Shown here: one piece after another, positions 16,336 through 24,015 of the stretch | Position numbering within the stretch: position 1 is the first letter of the stretch | Layout of the letters: each line of letters starts with the position of its first letter | NCBI GenBank assembly: GCA_028874795.1 | Contig: JAPPHT010000056.1 | Coordinates: 62,001 to 126,000 of the forward strand | Origin: Chloroflexota bacterium | GTDB taxonomy: Bacteria > Chloroflexota > Dehalococcoidia > Lucifugimonadales > Australimonadaceae | DNA: 64,000 bases | Reading direction: 5' to 3' | Notes under the pieces: model-generated | What the model was told of the DNA's origin: nothing | Databases searched by the model: none | What the model saw: only the letters and a program-made list of their open reading frames with translations | Translations under genes and position numbers: made by a program

Positions 16336-16593
16336 ATGAGCCTGAACATCAAGAATGAGGAGACCTGCCGGCTGGCGGGTGAACTCGCCGACCTCACCGG
16401 CGAGACGATGACCGGCGCGATCACGGTCGCCCTCAAGGAACGCCTGGAGCGCGAAAGGCACCAGCGCAGCGTCGAGGAGCGGCTGCGCCGCATACGCGCC
16501 ATCGCGGAACGCTTCGCGGCGCAGTTCCCCGACAGCGGCCCACCGATAGACCACGCCGAGCTGCTGTACGACGAGCGAGGCCTGCCGAAGTGA
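16336..16593 (+). CDS. vapB: VapB-type antitoxin (PSK/Rv0623-like)
   Basis: Antitoxin of 85 residues in the PSK_trans_fac (Rv0623-like) family. The N-terminal SLNIKNEETCRLAGELADLT followed by TMTGAITVALKERLERER is the DNA-binding ribbon-helix-helix-like part, and the C-terminal FPDSGPPIDHAELLYDERGL is typical for binding the PIN partner. The stop overlaps the GTG start of the toxin by four bases (GTGA). Confidence 0.92.
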   Translation: MSLNIKNEETCRLAGELADLTGETMTGAITVALKERLERERHQRSVEERLRRIRAIAERFAAQFPDSGPPIDHAELLYDERGLPK

Positions 16594-16988
16594 TCCTGGA
16601 TGCGTCGGCGGTGGTCGCCATCCTGTTCCGGGAGAGCGATGCGCATCGATACGAGGAGGCGATAGCTGCCGCACCGTACTGCCGCATGTCAGTAGTCAAC
16701 TTCGTAGAGGCGGCTATGGTCCTCGAAAGCAGGGACGGCCCGGCAAGAGGAGTGTCCCTTGATGTGTTCATGGAAACCGCGCACGTGGAAATGACTCCGG
16801 TCACCCCAGAGCACGCGTACGCCGCGCGGCAGGCATGGCGGCGCTTCGGCAAGGGCAACCACCCTGCGGGGCTGAACTTCGGCGACTGCTTCGCCTACGC
16901 CCTCGCGCAGACCAGCGGCGAATCGCTGCTCTTCAAAGGCGGAGACTTCGCACTCACGGACGTCGAGGACGCGCTCGCCCAGCAGTGA
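16590..16988 (+). CDS. vapC: VapC PIN-domain toxin
   Basis: PIN-domain ribonuclease of 132 residues. Acidic metal-binding residues are visible in MILDASAVVAILF, NFVEAAMVL, LNFGDCFAYALA and FKGGDFALTDVE. These match the classical VapC paired with Rv0623-like antitoxins. It begins at a GTG overlapping the antitoxin stop, so the two are translated together. This is the third PIN toxin in the window. Confidence 0.93.
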   Translation: MILDASAVVAILFRESDAHRYEEAIAAAPYCRMSVVNFVEAAMVLESRDGPARGVSLDVFMETAHVEMTPVTPEHAYAARQAWRRFGKGNHPAGLNFGDCFAYALAQTSGESLLFKGGDFALTDVEDALAQQ

Positions 16989-17024
16989 CGTCCGCCTGTT
17001 TATGGTGAGGCTTTCGCCCTCCAC

Positions 17025-17080
17025 CACTGACACCCACCCCCTTCCGCAGTCGCCCCCTGCCCCGCACGCTGGTCCCATGA
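17025..17080 (+). repeat. Dispersed promoter-like module, copy 1
   Basis: CTGACACCCACCCCCTTCCG is followed by a C-rich stretch and CACGCTGGTCCCATGA. It shares the order GACAC-CGCCCC-TT..-(17-18 bp)-TACGCT-GGT-CC with copies at 18221, 22107, 23606, 48451 and 63503. It lies 59 bp upstream of the COG4127/DUF2442 gene. Confidence 0.5.
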
Positions 17081-17092
17081 CGGCGTAGGACA

Positions 17093-17121
17093 TGCGACAG
17101 GCTATACGCCAGCGTTACAAT
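17093..17121 (+). promoter_or_regulatory. Possible promoter of the COG4127/DUF2442 fusion gene
   Basis: A good -10 TACAAT (17116-17121) lies 17 bp after a weak TGCGAC. It is 18 bp upstream of the GTG start codon, leaving a short leader. Confidence 0.4.
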
Positions 17122-17138
17122 CCCATTGGGAGGGAATC

Positions 17139-17966
17139 GTGACGGCTGAGCAGAGGGCTTTGTTCTGCGTGTGGGCCGGGGAGGGCGGCAGGTACGCTGA
17201 CGCATTCGTCAGGGGCGCGTACGTGGCCATTGGGTGGCCCGAAGTCCAGGACCTGCACAGGGTGGACTCCTACGATGAACTCCGCGAGCGGCTTCAGGAA
17301 GCGTACCCCAACGAGCCCTCGGGACGGGTACGCAACTACCTCGGCCAGATCGGCAACTTCGTTCTGAAGATGCATATCGGCGACCTCGTCATCACTCCCT
17401 GCCCTGACCACGGCCTCTTGCGCGTCGGCGAAGTGATCTCTTATCCGTTCAAGGTCCTGAATGTAGACGAATCTTCTCCCTATCCCCACAGGCGTAAGGT
17501 CGAATGGGGCATGGAACTCCGGCGCTCGGACCTGCCGGACGCCGTCCTGCGCTCGCTGGGGTCGTCCCAGGCGGTATTCCGCATCGAGGGAGCCGGGGCA
17601 TGGCTGGAAGCGAACGGATACGCGCCGTTCTCACGGGAGACGGATGGCGGATGGGGCGGTGCGCCGGACTCGCATGTCCCTGCCCTCCTGGAAGTAGAGC
17701 CGCGCGAGGGCTATCGCCTCTGGCTGCGCTACGACAACGGAGTGTGCGGGGAAGTGGACATGTCGGACACTCCCCGAACGGGTGTATTCGCGGCATGGAA
17801 CGACCGCGTCTTCTTCGCAACCGCACACCTCGACGGATACGGCGCCGTTGTATGGGGCGAGGATGAGCAGTTGGACGCCTGCGCCGACTATCTCTATATG
17901 CGGCTCACCGGCAAGTCTGCGGAGGAACTGATGCCGGGATTGCGGAGTTCACTGACCGATGCCTGA
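17139..17966 (+). CDS. Fusion of a Mrr/COG4127-type N-terminal domain with DUF2442
   Basis: A 275-residue two-domain protein. Residues 1-150 (FCVWAGEGGRYADAFVRGAY, then YLGQIGNFVLKMHIGDLVIT, then PHRRKVEWG and VFRI) match the N-terminal module of predicted Mrr-family restriction enzymes (COG4127). No nuclease domain follows. Residues 185-270 (LEVEPREGYRLWLRYDNGV, GVFAAWNDRVFF, ADYLYMRLTGKSAEEL) are DUF2442. The GTG start follows GGAGGGAATC. The DUF4160 gene behind it overlaps by 8 nt. DUF2442 and DUF4160 genes are often neighbours, but their role is not settled. The fusion suggests a sensing role, possibly toward modified nucleic acid; this is inference. Confidence 0.78.
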   Translation: MTAEQRALFCVWAGEGGRYADAFVRGAYVAIGWPEVQDLHRVDSYDELRERLQEAYPNEPSGRVRNYLGQIGNFVLKMHIGDLVITPCPDHGLLRVGEVISYPFKVLNVDESSPYPHRRKVEWGMELRRSDLPDAVLRSLGSSQAVFRIEGAGAWLEANGYAPFSRETDGGWGGAPDSHVPALLEVEPREGYRLWLRYDNGVCGEVDMSDTPRTGVFAAWNDRVFFATAHLDGYGAVVWGEDEQLDACADYLYMRLTGKSAEELMPGLRSSLTDA

Positions 17967-18219
17967 ACTCTGCCGCTTCTACGGCATCGTGGTTCGTATG
18001 CGCTACAACGACCATGACCCTCCACACTTTCACGCTGCCTACGGAGACCAGGAGGCCCAGATCAGGATAGACAACCTCGAAATCCTCAACGGACGACTGC
18101 CGGGACGCGCGATCCGCCTTGTCATGGAATGGGCGTCCCTGCATCAGGAAGAGCTGTGGGAGGTTTGGGAGCGCAGAACGCGCCAGGAGCCACTCGGCTC
18201 CATCGAACCGCTACCGTAG
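17959..18219 (+). CDS. DUF4160 domain protein
   Basis: An 86-residue DUF4160 protein. Family marks are GIVVRMRYNDHDPPHFHAAY near the N-terminus (with the DHxPPHFHA core) and a helical C-terminal half (RLVMEWASLHQEELWEVWER). The gene overlaps the DUF2442 fusion by 8 nt (ATGCCTGA), so both are made together. This pairing, with overlap and small sizes, resembles a toxin-antitoxin arrangement, but no toxic activity has been shown from sequence. Confidence 0.85.
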   Translation: MPELCRFYGIVVRMRYNDHDPPHFHAAYGDQEAQIRIDNLEILNGRLPGRAIRLVMEWASLHQEELWEVWERRTRQEPLGSIEPLP

Positions 18220-18220
18220 A

Positions 18221-18280
18221 CCACTGCGACACCCGCCCCTTCCCCCATCGCTCCTTGCCCGCGTACGCTGGTTCCATGAG
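18221..18280 (+). repeat. Dispersed promoter-like module, copy 2
   Basis: CTGCGACACCCGCCCCTTCC is followed by CTTGCCCGCGTACGCTGGTT and CCATGAG. It closely matches copy 1 at 17025 and lies downstream of the DUF4160 gene. TTCCCC and TACGCT are 18 bp apart, which would be a promoter-compatible spacing. Confidence 0.5.
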
Positions 18281-18332
18281 CGAAGCGACGGTCCGGGCAG
18301 CCGCAGCCGCCACCCGCACGTGTGGACCGGAA

Positions 18333-18392
18333 CTGGCCGAAATGAGCCGTTCCTGGCCGAAATGAGCCGTTCCTGACCGGAAATGAGCTGCG
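18333..18392 (+). repeat. 20-bp tandem repeat
   Basis: The unit CTGGCCGAAATGAGCCGTTC occurs twice in perfect tandem (18333-18352 and 18353-18372), followed by a degenerate third unit (CTGACCGGAAATGAGCTGCG). Each contains AATGAGC. The function is not apparent. Confidence 0.75.
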
Positions 18393-18640
18393 GATGAGCG
18401 GTTTTGAGCCGTCCGACAGTTCACTCGAAGGGCCGTTTCCAGAGGTGGATTCCGGGCGGATGAACTGAAATGAACAGCACTTCCCCCCCAACGTTCACTG
18501 TGGTCCCCGTCAACCGCATCCTGTGCATCCCGTCTGCCCCGTAGACTCTGGCTCGGATGGCGGAGCGCGCCCCATTGACACCCCACCCCACGACACCTAG
18601 CCTCACGCGCAGGCGTCCACCCGACGCCACGGAGGAACAG

Positions 18641-19651
18641 ATGGCCACCATCGCAGGGATCGTGCCGGAGGAGCTGGCGCAGCTGTCGCCGGAGGAGCTG
18701 TACGCCCTCTACATGGAGAAGCAGGTGAACTTCGGGCGCGCCGCGCTCGCGCTCGACAAGCGCAGGAAGCTGGGCCGCGTCCACGTCCCCGCCGAGGAGG
18801 CCGACGTGCAGAACGCCGGGCCGAACCAGCGCATGATCGTGGGGCCGGAGCTCGGCTTCAACGTTCACAACCTGCACGTCTTCACGTCCGGGCGCGCGGG
18901 CGGCTCGGAGCGTTACCACACCCACGGCGACGCGCTCAAGTTCTACGTGAAAGGCGGCGGCCAGGAGCTGATCGAGGACGTGCGGTTCGACGTGAAGGTC
19001 GGCGACTTCTGCCACGTCCCGGCGAACATCTGGCACGGCACCGAGAACCCGCACCCGGAGCCGCTCGTCTTCCTCGCCGCGCAGCAGTTCCCCGGCACCT
19101 ACCGCCAGGTGCCGACGCCGTTCGTCCACATCGCCGCGCCCCACAAGGCCCCCGAGGTGAGCGACCTCTCCGACGAGGAGCTCGGCAAGCTGGAGCCGTG
19201 GCCGCTCTACCTCCGCTACCTGGAGGAGCAGATGGCGTTCGGGCGCGTCGCGCTGGAGATGCAGCGCAGGCGGGAGCAGAAGCGCCTCCACGTCCCGGCG
19301 GAGGAGGCCCCCATCATGGAGTGGGGCCCCGGCAGGCACCACATCATGTCGCCGGAGCTCGGCTTCGACATCTACTCGTTCCAACTGTTCATGGAGAACG
19401 TCCCCGCGCGCACGGAGAACGGCTCGCCCCAGACCTCCGGCGACGCCGTCCGCTACTACATCGCCGGCGAGGGCGTCGAGGTCATCGGAGAGGAGCGCAT
19501 CCACGTCCGCACGGGCGACTTCACCTGCATCCCCGCGGGGACGCGGAGCGAGACGACCAACCCGCACGACGAGGACCTGCGCTTCATCAGCTGGCAGCAG
19601 ATACCGGGCACCTACGTGCAGGTGCACATGCCCGTCCTGCCCGTGGACTAA
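18641..19651 (+). CDS. Bicupin protein (gentisate 1,2-dioxygenase-like) with a degenerate second cupin
   Basis: A 336-residue protein made of two homologous cupin halves. Each half starts with a matching helix (LYMEKQVNFGRAALALDKRR and YLEEQMAFGRVALEMQRRRE), followed by LHVPAEEA or VHVPAEEA. The first cupin keeps candidate metal ligands (ERYHTHGDALKFYV and IWHGTEN). In the second the equivalent positions read QTSGDAVRYYI and RSETTN, so the metal site is lost. The ATG at 18641 follows GGAGGA. Ring-cleaving bicupins such as gentisate dioxygenase are relatives, but the substrate is not assignable. A CoxL-type gene follows. Confidence 0.8.
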   Translation: MATIAGIVPEELAQLSPEELYALYMEKQVNFGRAALALDKRRKLGRVHVPAEEADVQNAGPNQRMIVGPELGFNVHNLHVFTSGRAGGSERYHTHGDALKFYVKGGGQELIEDVRFDVKVGDFCHVPANIWHGTENPHPEPLVFLAAQQFPGTYRQVPTPFVHIAAPHKAPEVSDLSDEELGKLEPWPLYLRYLEEQMAFGRVALEMQRRREQKRLHVPAEEAPIMEWGPGRHHIMSPELGFDIYSFQLFMENVPARTENGSPQTSGDAVRYYIAGEGVEVIGEERIHVRTGDFTCIPAGTRSETTNPHDEDLRFISWQQIPGTYVQVHMPVLPVD

Positions 19652-19655
19652 CCCC

Positions 19656-19683
19656 CGTCATTCCCGCGAAGGCGGGAATCTCG
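19656..19683. repeat. Dispersed repeat, GTCATTCCCGC family
   Basis: The short form GTCATTCCCGCGAAGGCGGG, followed by AATC, can fold as a CCCGCgaaggCGGG-type hairpin. It lies directly behind the bicupin stop and could also act as a terminator. Confidence 0.7.
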
Positions 19684-19792
19684 CCCCCATGGAGTTGGGT
19701 GTCTGGTTCACTCTCCTGACGGAGAGGGGGAGGATGAGAGTACTGCGACAGGAACGGGTGTACGTGATGAGGAGCGACAAGGGGGAGCAGCC

Positions 19793-21958
19793 ATGACCAC
19801 CTACCGCGGCCAGGGCATGGCCCGCATGGAGGACGAACGGCTGCTGCGCGGCGGCGGCACGTTCGTCGACGACATCCAACTGGACGGCATGCTCCACGCC
19901 GCGGTGCTCCGCAGCACGGAGGCGCACGCCCGCATCCGATCGATCGACACTTCGGCCGCGCTTGCAAGTCCCGGTGTCGCCGTCGTCTACACCGGCGCGG
20001 ACCTGGACGGCGTCGTGCCGGACATCGGCGCGATACGCCGCGAGGGCATGGGCGAGACGCCCGTCCCCGAGCACCCCGTGCTGGCGAAGGGCCGCGTCTG
20101 CTACGTCGGCCAGCCCGTCGCCCTCATCGTGGCCTCGACGCGAGCGCAGGCGTTCGACGCGCGTGACCGCATCGCCGTCGACTACGAGCCGCTCCCGCCC
20201 CTGCTCGACCCGCGCGAATCGGCGTCGGACGCCGCACCCCTCCACCCCGACATCGGCACGAACGTCGTGATGCGCACGGAGGCGGGCGCGGGCAACGTCG
20301 CCGAGGCGTTCGAGAACGCCGACGAGATCGTCGAGGCCTCGTACGAGGTCCCCCGCCTCGTTGCGATGCCGATGGAGACCCGCGGCATCGTCGTCGCGCC
20401 GGACGCGGAGAGCGGACGGGTCACGGTGTGGACGTCCACGCAGGTGCCGCACCGCGTCAAGGCGTTCCTCGCGATGCTCCTTCCGGGCGACGTCGACGTG
20501 CGCGTCATCACCCCGGACGTCGGCGGGGGCTTCGGGCGCAAGATCGAGGTTTGGCCGGAAGAGGTCGTAGCGGCGTACGCGGCGGTACAGCTGGGCGCGC
20601 CGGTCAAGTGGACGGAGCAGCGCTCCGAGAGCACGCTCGCTTCGCACGGGCGCGGATTCACCGCGGACGTGGAGGCGGCGGTGCGCTCGGACGGCACGAT
20701 GCTCGGCGTCCGCATCCGCATGCTGGCAGATATGGGTGCCTACTTCCTCACGTCCAGCGGCGGGCCGCTGGGCAACGCCGTGCAGCGCGTCGCCGGGCCG
20801 TACGCCATCCCCGCGATGGACGTGGAGTGCCTCGGCGTGACGACGAACCGCCCTCCCACGGGACCCTACCGCGGCGCGGGCGGGCCCGAGGCCGCCGTGC
20901 CCATCGAGCGCATCATGGACGACGCCGCGCGGCAGCTTGGCATGGACCCCGCCGAGATACGACGCCGCAACTTCATCCCCGCCGACGCCTTCCCCTACCA
21001 GACCGCCACCGGCCTGCTCTACGACTCCGGCGACTTCCACACCGCGTTCGACCGCGCGCTCGGCATGGCCGGCTACGCGGGTCTACGCGAGCGGCAGGCG
21101 TCCGAAGGCGGCCCGTTCCGCACCGGCATCGGCGTCGCGACAGTCACCAAGGCGTCCGGCGGCAAGGCGGGTGTGCGCAAGAGCCTCACTCGCGTCGAGA
21201 TGAAGCCGGACGGACGCGTGATCATCGTCACGGACGTATCGCCGCATGGCCAGGGCACGGCCACGTCGTTCTCGCAGATCGCGGCGGACACGCTCGGGAT
21301 CGCCCCGGAGATGGTCGAACTCCACCACGGCGACACCGACGAGCTCGCGTCGGGCGGCGGCACGACGTCGAGCCGGGGCCTCGCGGTCGGCGGCAACGCG
21401 GCCTACCTGGCGCTCCAGGAGGTCAAGCGTCGGCTCGATGCCGCGGGCGGCGTCGTTCCCGCCAACGGCATCACGGTGGAACTGGAGTGGGAGCTGCCCG
21501 CCAACCCGTTCGGCTTCGCCGCCCACGTCGCGGTCGTTGAGCTGGACGAGGGCACCGGCGACGTGCGCCTCACGGACTACGCGGCAGTGCACGACTGTGG
21601 CCCGATGATCAACCCCGTCATCGTGCGCGGGCAGATACAGGGCGGCATCGCGCAGGGCATCGGCCAGGCGCTGAGCGAGGGGATGCTCTACTCGGCGGCG
21701 GGCCAGCCCCGGACCGCCAGCTTCATGACCTACGGCATCCCCATTGCGGAATCGCTGCCCGCGTTCCTGCTGGAGAACCAGCAGACGCCCTCGCCGACCA
21801 ACCCGCTGGGCATCAAGGGCATCGGCGAGCTGCCGACGGTCGCCGCGCCGGTGGCCGTCACGAACGCGGTCGCGGACGCCCTCGCCCGCTCCGGCGCCGA
21901 CGTGAGCGGCGTCGACATGCCGCTCCTCACCGAGCGCGTCTGGCGCGCCCTGGGGTGA
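19793..21958 (+). CDS. CoxL-type molybdenum hydroxylase large subunit (xanthine/aldehyde oxidase family)
   Basis: Molybdopterin-binding large subunit of 721 residues, close to the usual length. The N-terminus has ARMEDERLLRGGGTFVDDI, the cofactor region shows PDVGGGFGRK and TGPYRGAGGPEA, and the catalytic Glu is in KGIGELPTVAAPVA near the C-terminus. The PYRGAGGPEA loop resembles form II or other hydroxylases, not the AYRCSFR loop of true CO dehydrogenase. The FeS and FAD subunits normally encoded next to it are absent, so partners must be elsewhere or not used. Maturation would need the Mo cofactor; mogA is present at 52072. The ATG follows GGGGAGCAGCC. Confidence 0.9.
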   Translation: MTTYRGQGMARMEDERLLRGGGTFVDDIQLDGMLHAAVLRSTEAHARIRSIDTSAALASPGVAVVYTGADLDGVVPDIGAIRREGMGETPVPEHPVLAKGRVCYVGQPVALIVASTRAQAFDARDRIAVDYEPLPPLLDPRESASDAAPLHPDIGTNVVMRTEAGAGNVAEAFENADEIVEASYEVPRLVAMPMETRGIVVAPDAESGRVTVWTSTQVPHRVKAFLAMLLPGDVDVRVITPDVGGGFGRKIEVWPEEVVAAYAAVQLGAPVKWTEQRSESTLASHGRGFTADVEAAVRSDGTMLGVRIRMLADMGAYFLTSSGGPLGNAVQRVAGPYAIPAMDVECLGVTTNRPPTGPYRGAGGPEAAVPIERIMDDAARQLGMDPAEIRRRNFIPADAFPYQTATGLLYDSGDFHTAFDRALGMAGYAGLRERQASEGGPFRTGIGVATVTKASGGKAGVRKSLTRVEMKPDGRVIIVTDVSPHGQGTATSFSQIAADTLGIAPEMVELHHGDTDELASGGGTTSSRGLAVGGNAAYLALQEVKRRLDAAGGVVPANGITVELEWELPANPFGFAAHVAVVELDEGTGDVRLTDYAAVHDCGPMINPVIVRGQIQGGIAQGIGQALSEGMLYSAAGQPRTASFMTYGIPIAESLPAFLLENQQTPSPTNPLGIKGIGELPTVAAPVAVTNAVADALARSGADVSGVDMPLLTERVWRALG

Positions 21959-21970
21959 GGGGGACTGATC

Positions 21971-22066
21971 CCCTCTCCTGGGGGAGAGGGTTAGGGTGAG
22001 GGCCCTGCGGGGTAGCGTGGGATGGGCTGGGGGCTGGTCCCTTCCCCCTCGATGGGGAAAGGTTAG
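21971..22066. repeat. GGGTTAGGGTGAGGG-type hairpin repeat, two units
   Basis: CCCTCTCC and GGAGAGGG (21971-21990) form an 8-bp stem followed by GTTAGGGTGAGGG. A second unit, CCTTCCCC with GGGGAAAGG then TTAGGATGGGGGTG (about 22042-22076), repeats the layout. Such elements are common between genes in many bacteria. Here it may end transcription of the CoxL gene. Confidence 0.65.
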
Positions 22067-22106
22067 GATGGGGGTGAATGGTGAGCCTGGCAAAGTTGCT
22101 ACGTGT

Positions 22107-22160
22107 CCGCTGTGACACCCGCCCCTTGCGGTTCCCGTCCCCCGCCCTGCTACCATGCTC
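22107..22160 (+). repeat. Dispersed promoter-like module, copy 3
   Basis: CTGTGACACCCGCCCCTTGC is followed by CCCGCCCTGCTACCATGCTC. It lies 24 bp upstream of the first small coiled-coil membrane protein gene. The TACCAT would be the -10, with a long (19 bp) spacer from TTGCGG. Confidence 0.5.
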
Positions 22161-22183
22161 ATACGCGCCCTGAAGGAGACGCC

Positions 22184-22407
22184 GTGACGACTGCACCGGC
22201 AGAGGACGTACCCCGCTACTTCCACGATTACGCCTTGGAGAACGAGCGGCAGCACAAGGAACTGCGCGATTACATCGACCGGGTGAGGATCGAACTCGGC
22301 GACCACCTCGGCAGGGTGGAAAGCAAACTCCGCATGATCAAGGCCATCAGCCTGGGCATATTCGGCACAGTGCTGCAGCGGCCTCCAAGTACGTCATCGG
22401 CTGGTGA
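22184..22407 (+). pseudogene. Small coiled-coil/membrane-tail protein, copy 1, frameshifted
   Basis: Begins GTG after AAGGAG and encodes TTAPAEDVPRYFHDYALENE, then a charged helix and the hydrophobic start LGIFGTV. The next codons leave the frame. One missing base (near 22375) separates the actual reading from AASKYVIGW-stop, the ending of copy 2. With that base restored the product would be about 74 residues. As written, translation runs on to 22519 with an unrelated tail. The N-terminus is nearly identical to copy 3 at 51776. A sequencing or assembly error could also explain the frameshift. Confidence 0.7.
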
Positions 22408-22431
22408 ACCCACCGGAAGGCAGTGGCCTCA

Positions 22432-22530
22432 TTTGGCCTCATTCCGGCCTTGTTCACGCTCGAACCGGCCCCGAAACGCCCCACCGTGGAGCCATCGGAA
22501 CCCCGGAACGCACGAGTAAATGAGGCCAAA
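22432..22530. repeat. 12-bp inverted repeat behind small-protein copy 1
   Basis: TTTGGCCTCATT (22432-22443) is matched by its reverse complement AATGAGGCCAAA (22519-22530). The arms are 75 bp apart, just upstream of the amidohydrolase at 22582. No function is evident. Confidence 0.5.
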
Positions 22531-22581
22531 CGATGCCAGATGCTGCCACAGTGACGGCGCTCGTCTGAAGGGAGGTCTCCT

Positions 22582-23601
22582 ATGGCTATCGCCCCAACCG
22601 GCCCGATCGACGCTGACGGCCACGTTCGCGACGACGACCGGCGCATGCGGCGGTTCATCGCGCCACCCTTCGACAAGCGCTCCCCGCTGGGCATCAGCGC
22701 CAACGATGGCTTCGACCGCCACCTGCAGGGCACGCTGGGCCTGTTCGACGTCGATGCTCCAACCTGGCAGCAGGCCCTGGACGAGGGCGGCCTCGCGGCG
22801 ACCGTGCTCTTCCCGACCGTGGGCCTCCGCAACGGCCAGCTCCGGGAGCCCGACTTCGCGATCGCCCGCTGCCGCGCCTACAACGACTGGCTGCACAGCG
22901 AGTTCCTCAGCGTCGACGAACGGTTCAAGGGTGTCGCGCTCCTCCCCGTGCAGGACCCGTCGGCCGCTGCCGAGGAGCTCCAGCGGACAGTGCGCGACCT
23001 CGGGATGGTGGGAGGTATGCTCCCGGAGGGACCCTACGTCTACGGCGACTCGCGTTTCGACTCCATCTACGCCGAGGCCGAGCGCCTCGGCTGCCCGATC
23101 ACCATCCACGAAGGCGGGAACGTCTGGGACAGCGTTTACCACCACCTCTTCCCCCAGTTCGCAGAGGTGCACACCCTCGGCCATCCCTTTGCGCAGATGC
23201 GGCACCTCACGAGCGTCCTGTGCGAGGGCGTGCTCGTACGCTTCCCGAGGCTGAAGATAGGCTTCCTCGAGGCCGGCTGTACCTGGGTCCCATTCCTCCT
23301 GGACCGGATGGACGAGCGCTTCCGGTTACGAGGCGAACGGGAGATGCCGGCCCTGACGAGGCCGCCCAGCGACTATGTCCGCGACGGCAACGTCTACTTT
23401 ACCTGCGAGGCCGAAGAGACCCTGCTCCCTGAGACGCTTCGCGTCATCGGCGACGGCGCCGTGATGTACGCCACGGACTTTCCGCACTGGGATGGCGAGT
23501 ACCCTGAGAGCCTGCATACGCTCATGGCCCGCGCAGACCTCACCGAGGAGCAACGCGCTCGGATCACCGGCGGCAACGCCAGGGAGTTCTACGCTCTCTG
23601 A
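22582..23601 (+). CDS. Amidohydrolase_2 family hydrolase
   Basis: A 339-residue TIM-barrel hydrolase. The N-terminal metal motif is IDADGHV (a D-x-D-G-H variant), a barrel His lies in CPITIHEGGN, further His in YHHLFPQF and HTLGHPFAQM, and the catalytic Asp in MYATDFPHWDGEYPES. These are the features of the Amidohydrolase_2 family, which includes decarboxylases such as ACMSD and other hydrolases. The ATG follows GGAGGTCTCCT. It is one of four divergent paralogues in this window. Both flanks carry copies of the small coiled-coil membrane protein gene. Confidence 0.88.
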   Translation: MAIAPTGPIDADGHVRDDDRRMRRFIAPPFDKRSPLGISANDGFDRHLQGTLGLFDVDAPTWQQALDEGGLAATVLFPTVGLRNGQLREPDFAIARCRAYNDWLHSEFLSVDERFKGVALLPVQDPSAAAEELQRTVRDLGMVGGMLPEGPYVYGDSRFDSIYAEAERLGCPITIHEGGNVWDSVYHHLFPQFAEVHTLGHPFAQMRHLTSVLCEGVLVRFPRLKIGFLEAGCTWVPFLLDRMDERFRLRGEREMPALTRPPSDYVRDGNVYFTCEAEETLLPETLRVIGDGAVMYATDFPHWDGEYPESLHTLMARADLTEEQRARITGGNAREFYAL

Positions 23602-23605
23602 AGAG

Positions 23606-23665
23606 CACCGTTGTGACACGCGCCCCTTGCACGGCCGTATCCCGGCTCTGTATCGTTTCTGTGTA
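23606..23665 (+). repeat. Dispersed promoter-like module, copy 4
   Basis: TTGTGACACGCGCCCCTTGC is followed, after ACGGCCGTATCCCGGCTC, by TGTATCGTTTC. TTGCAC and TATCGT are 18 bp apart, the best promoter match of the family. It precedes small-protein copy 2. Confidence 0.55.
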
Positions 23666-23727
23666 CTCTTTGCCACAAGGGTGGCACAGCCTATCGATGG
23701 GCATGTCTGGACGCTGATGGAGACGAC

Positions 23728-23916
23728 ATGACGACTGGACCGGCAGATGACGAGCGCCAGCACATCGACTTGGGGGATGCAATCGACCAGATGGGGACCG
23801 AACTAAGCGATGACTTCGATGCGGTGATACGCGAGCTCCGCATTATCAAGGCGATCCACCTGGGCATATTCGGCACCGTGTTCGTAGCCGCGTCCAAGTA
23901 TGTCATCGGCTGGTGA
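23728..23916 (+). CDS. Small coiled-coil/membrane-tail protein, copy 2
   Basis: A 62-residue protein. It starts MTTGPADDERQH, matching copies 1 and 3 but lacking about 13 codons (the PRYFHDYALEN part). A charged helix and a hydrophobic tail (IHLGIFGTVFVAASKYVIGW) follow. The tail suggests membrane insertion. The upstream region, start context (GGAGACGAC ATG) and tail are shared with copy 1. Such a layout resembles small XhlA-like proteins, but no family can be named with confidence. Confidence 0.65.
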   Translation: MTTGPADDERQHIDLGDAIDQMGTELSDDFDAVIRELRIIKAIHLGIFGTVFVAASKYVIGW

Positions 23917-23949
23917 ATCGGCAGAAACGGCAGACCCAACACACGACAG

Positions 23950-23977
23950 ACGGCGCACCACCGCAGCGGTGCGCCGT
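23950..23977. terminator. Hairpin between convergent genes
   Basis: ACGGCGCACC (23950-23959) and GGTGCGCCGT (23968-23977) form a perfect 10-bp stem with an 8-nt loop, followed by CCGTTCTC. It sits between the small protein gene (plus) and the cupin gene (minus) and can stop transcription from both sides. Confidence 0.7.
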
Positions 23978-24015
23978 CCGTTCTCTACTCAGGTCCTGTT
24001 GTCGCTCGAAGACCC

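Larger units (their letters stand above)
18220..18640. other. Intergenic stretch with a promoter-like module and a tandem repeat
   Basis: No protein gene is supported in these 421 bases. They contain the promoter-like module at 18221-18280, a 20-bp tandem repeat at 18333-18392, and the ribosome-binding site (GGAGGA) of the bicupin gene at the right end. Confidence 0.6.

Noticed and set aside
16159-17093. Minus-strand frames opposite the VapBC genes
   Set aside because: They have no family sequence, and the plus-strand genes are well supported.
18122-19627. Long minus-strand frame opposite the bicupin gene
   Set aside because: Translation is low-complexity and without family features. It mirrors the G+C-rich codon structure of the plus-strand gene.
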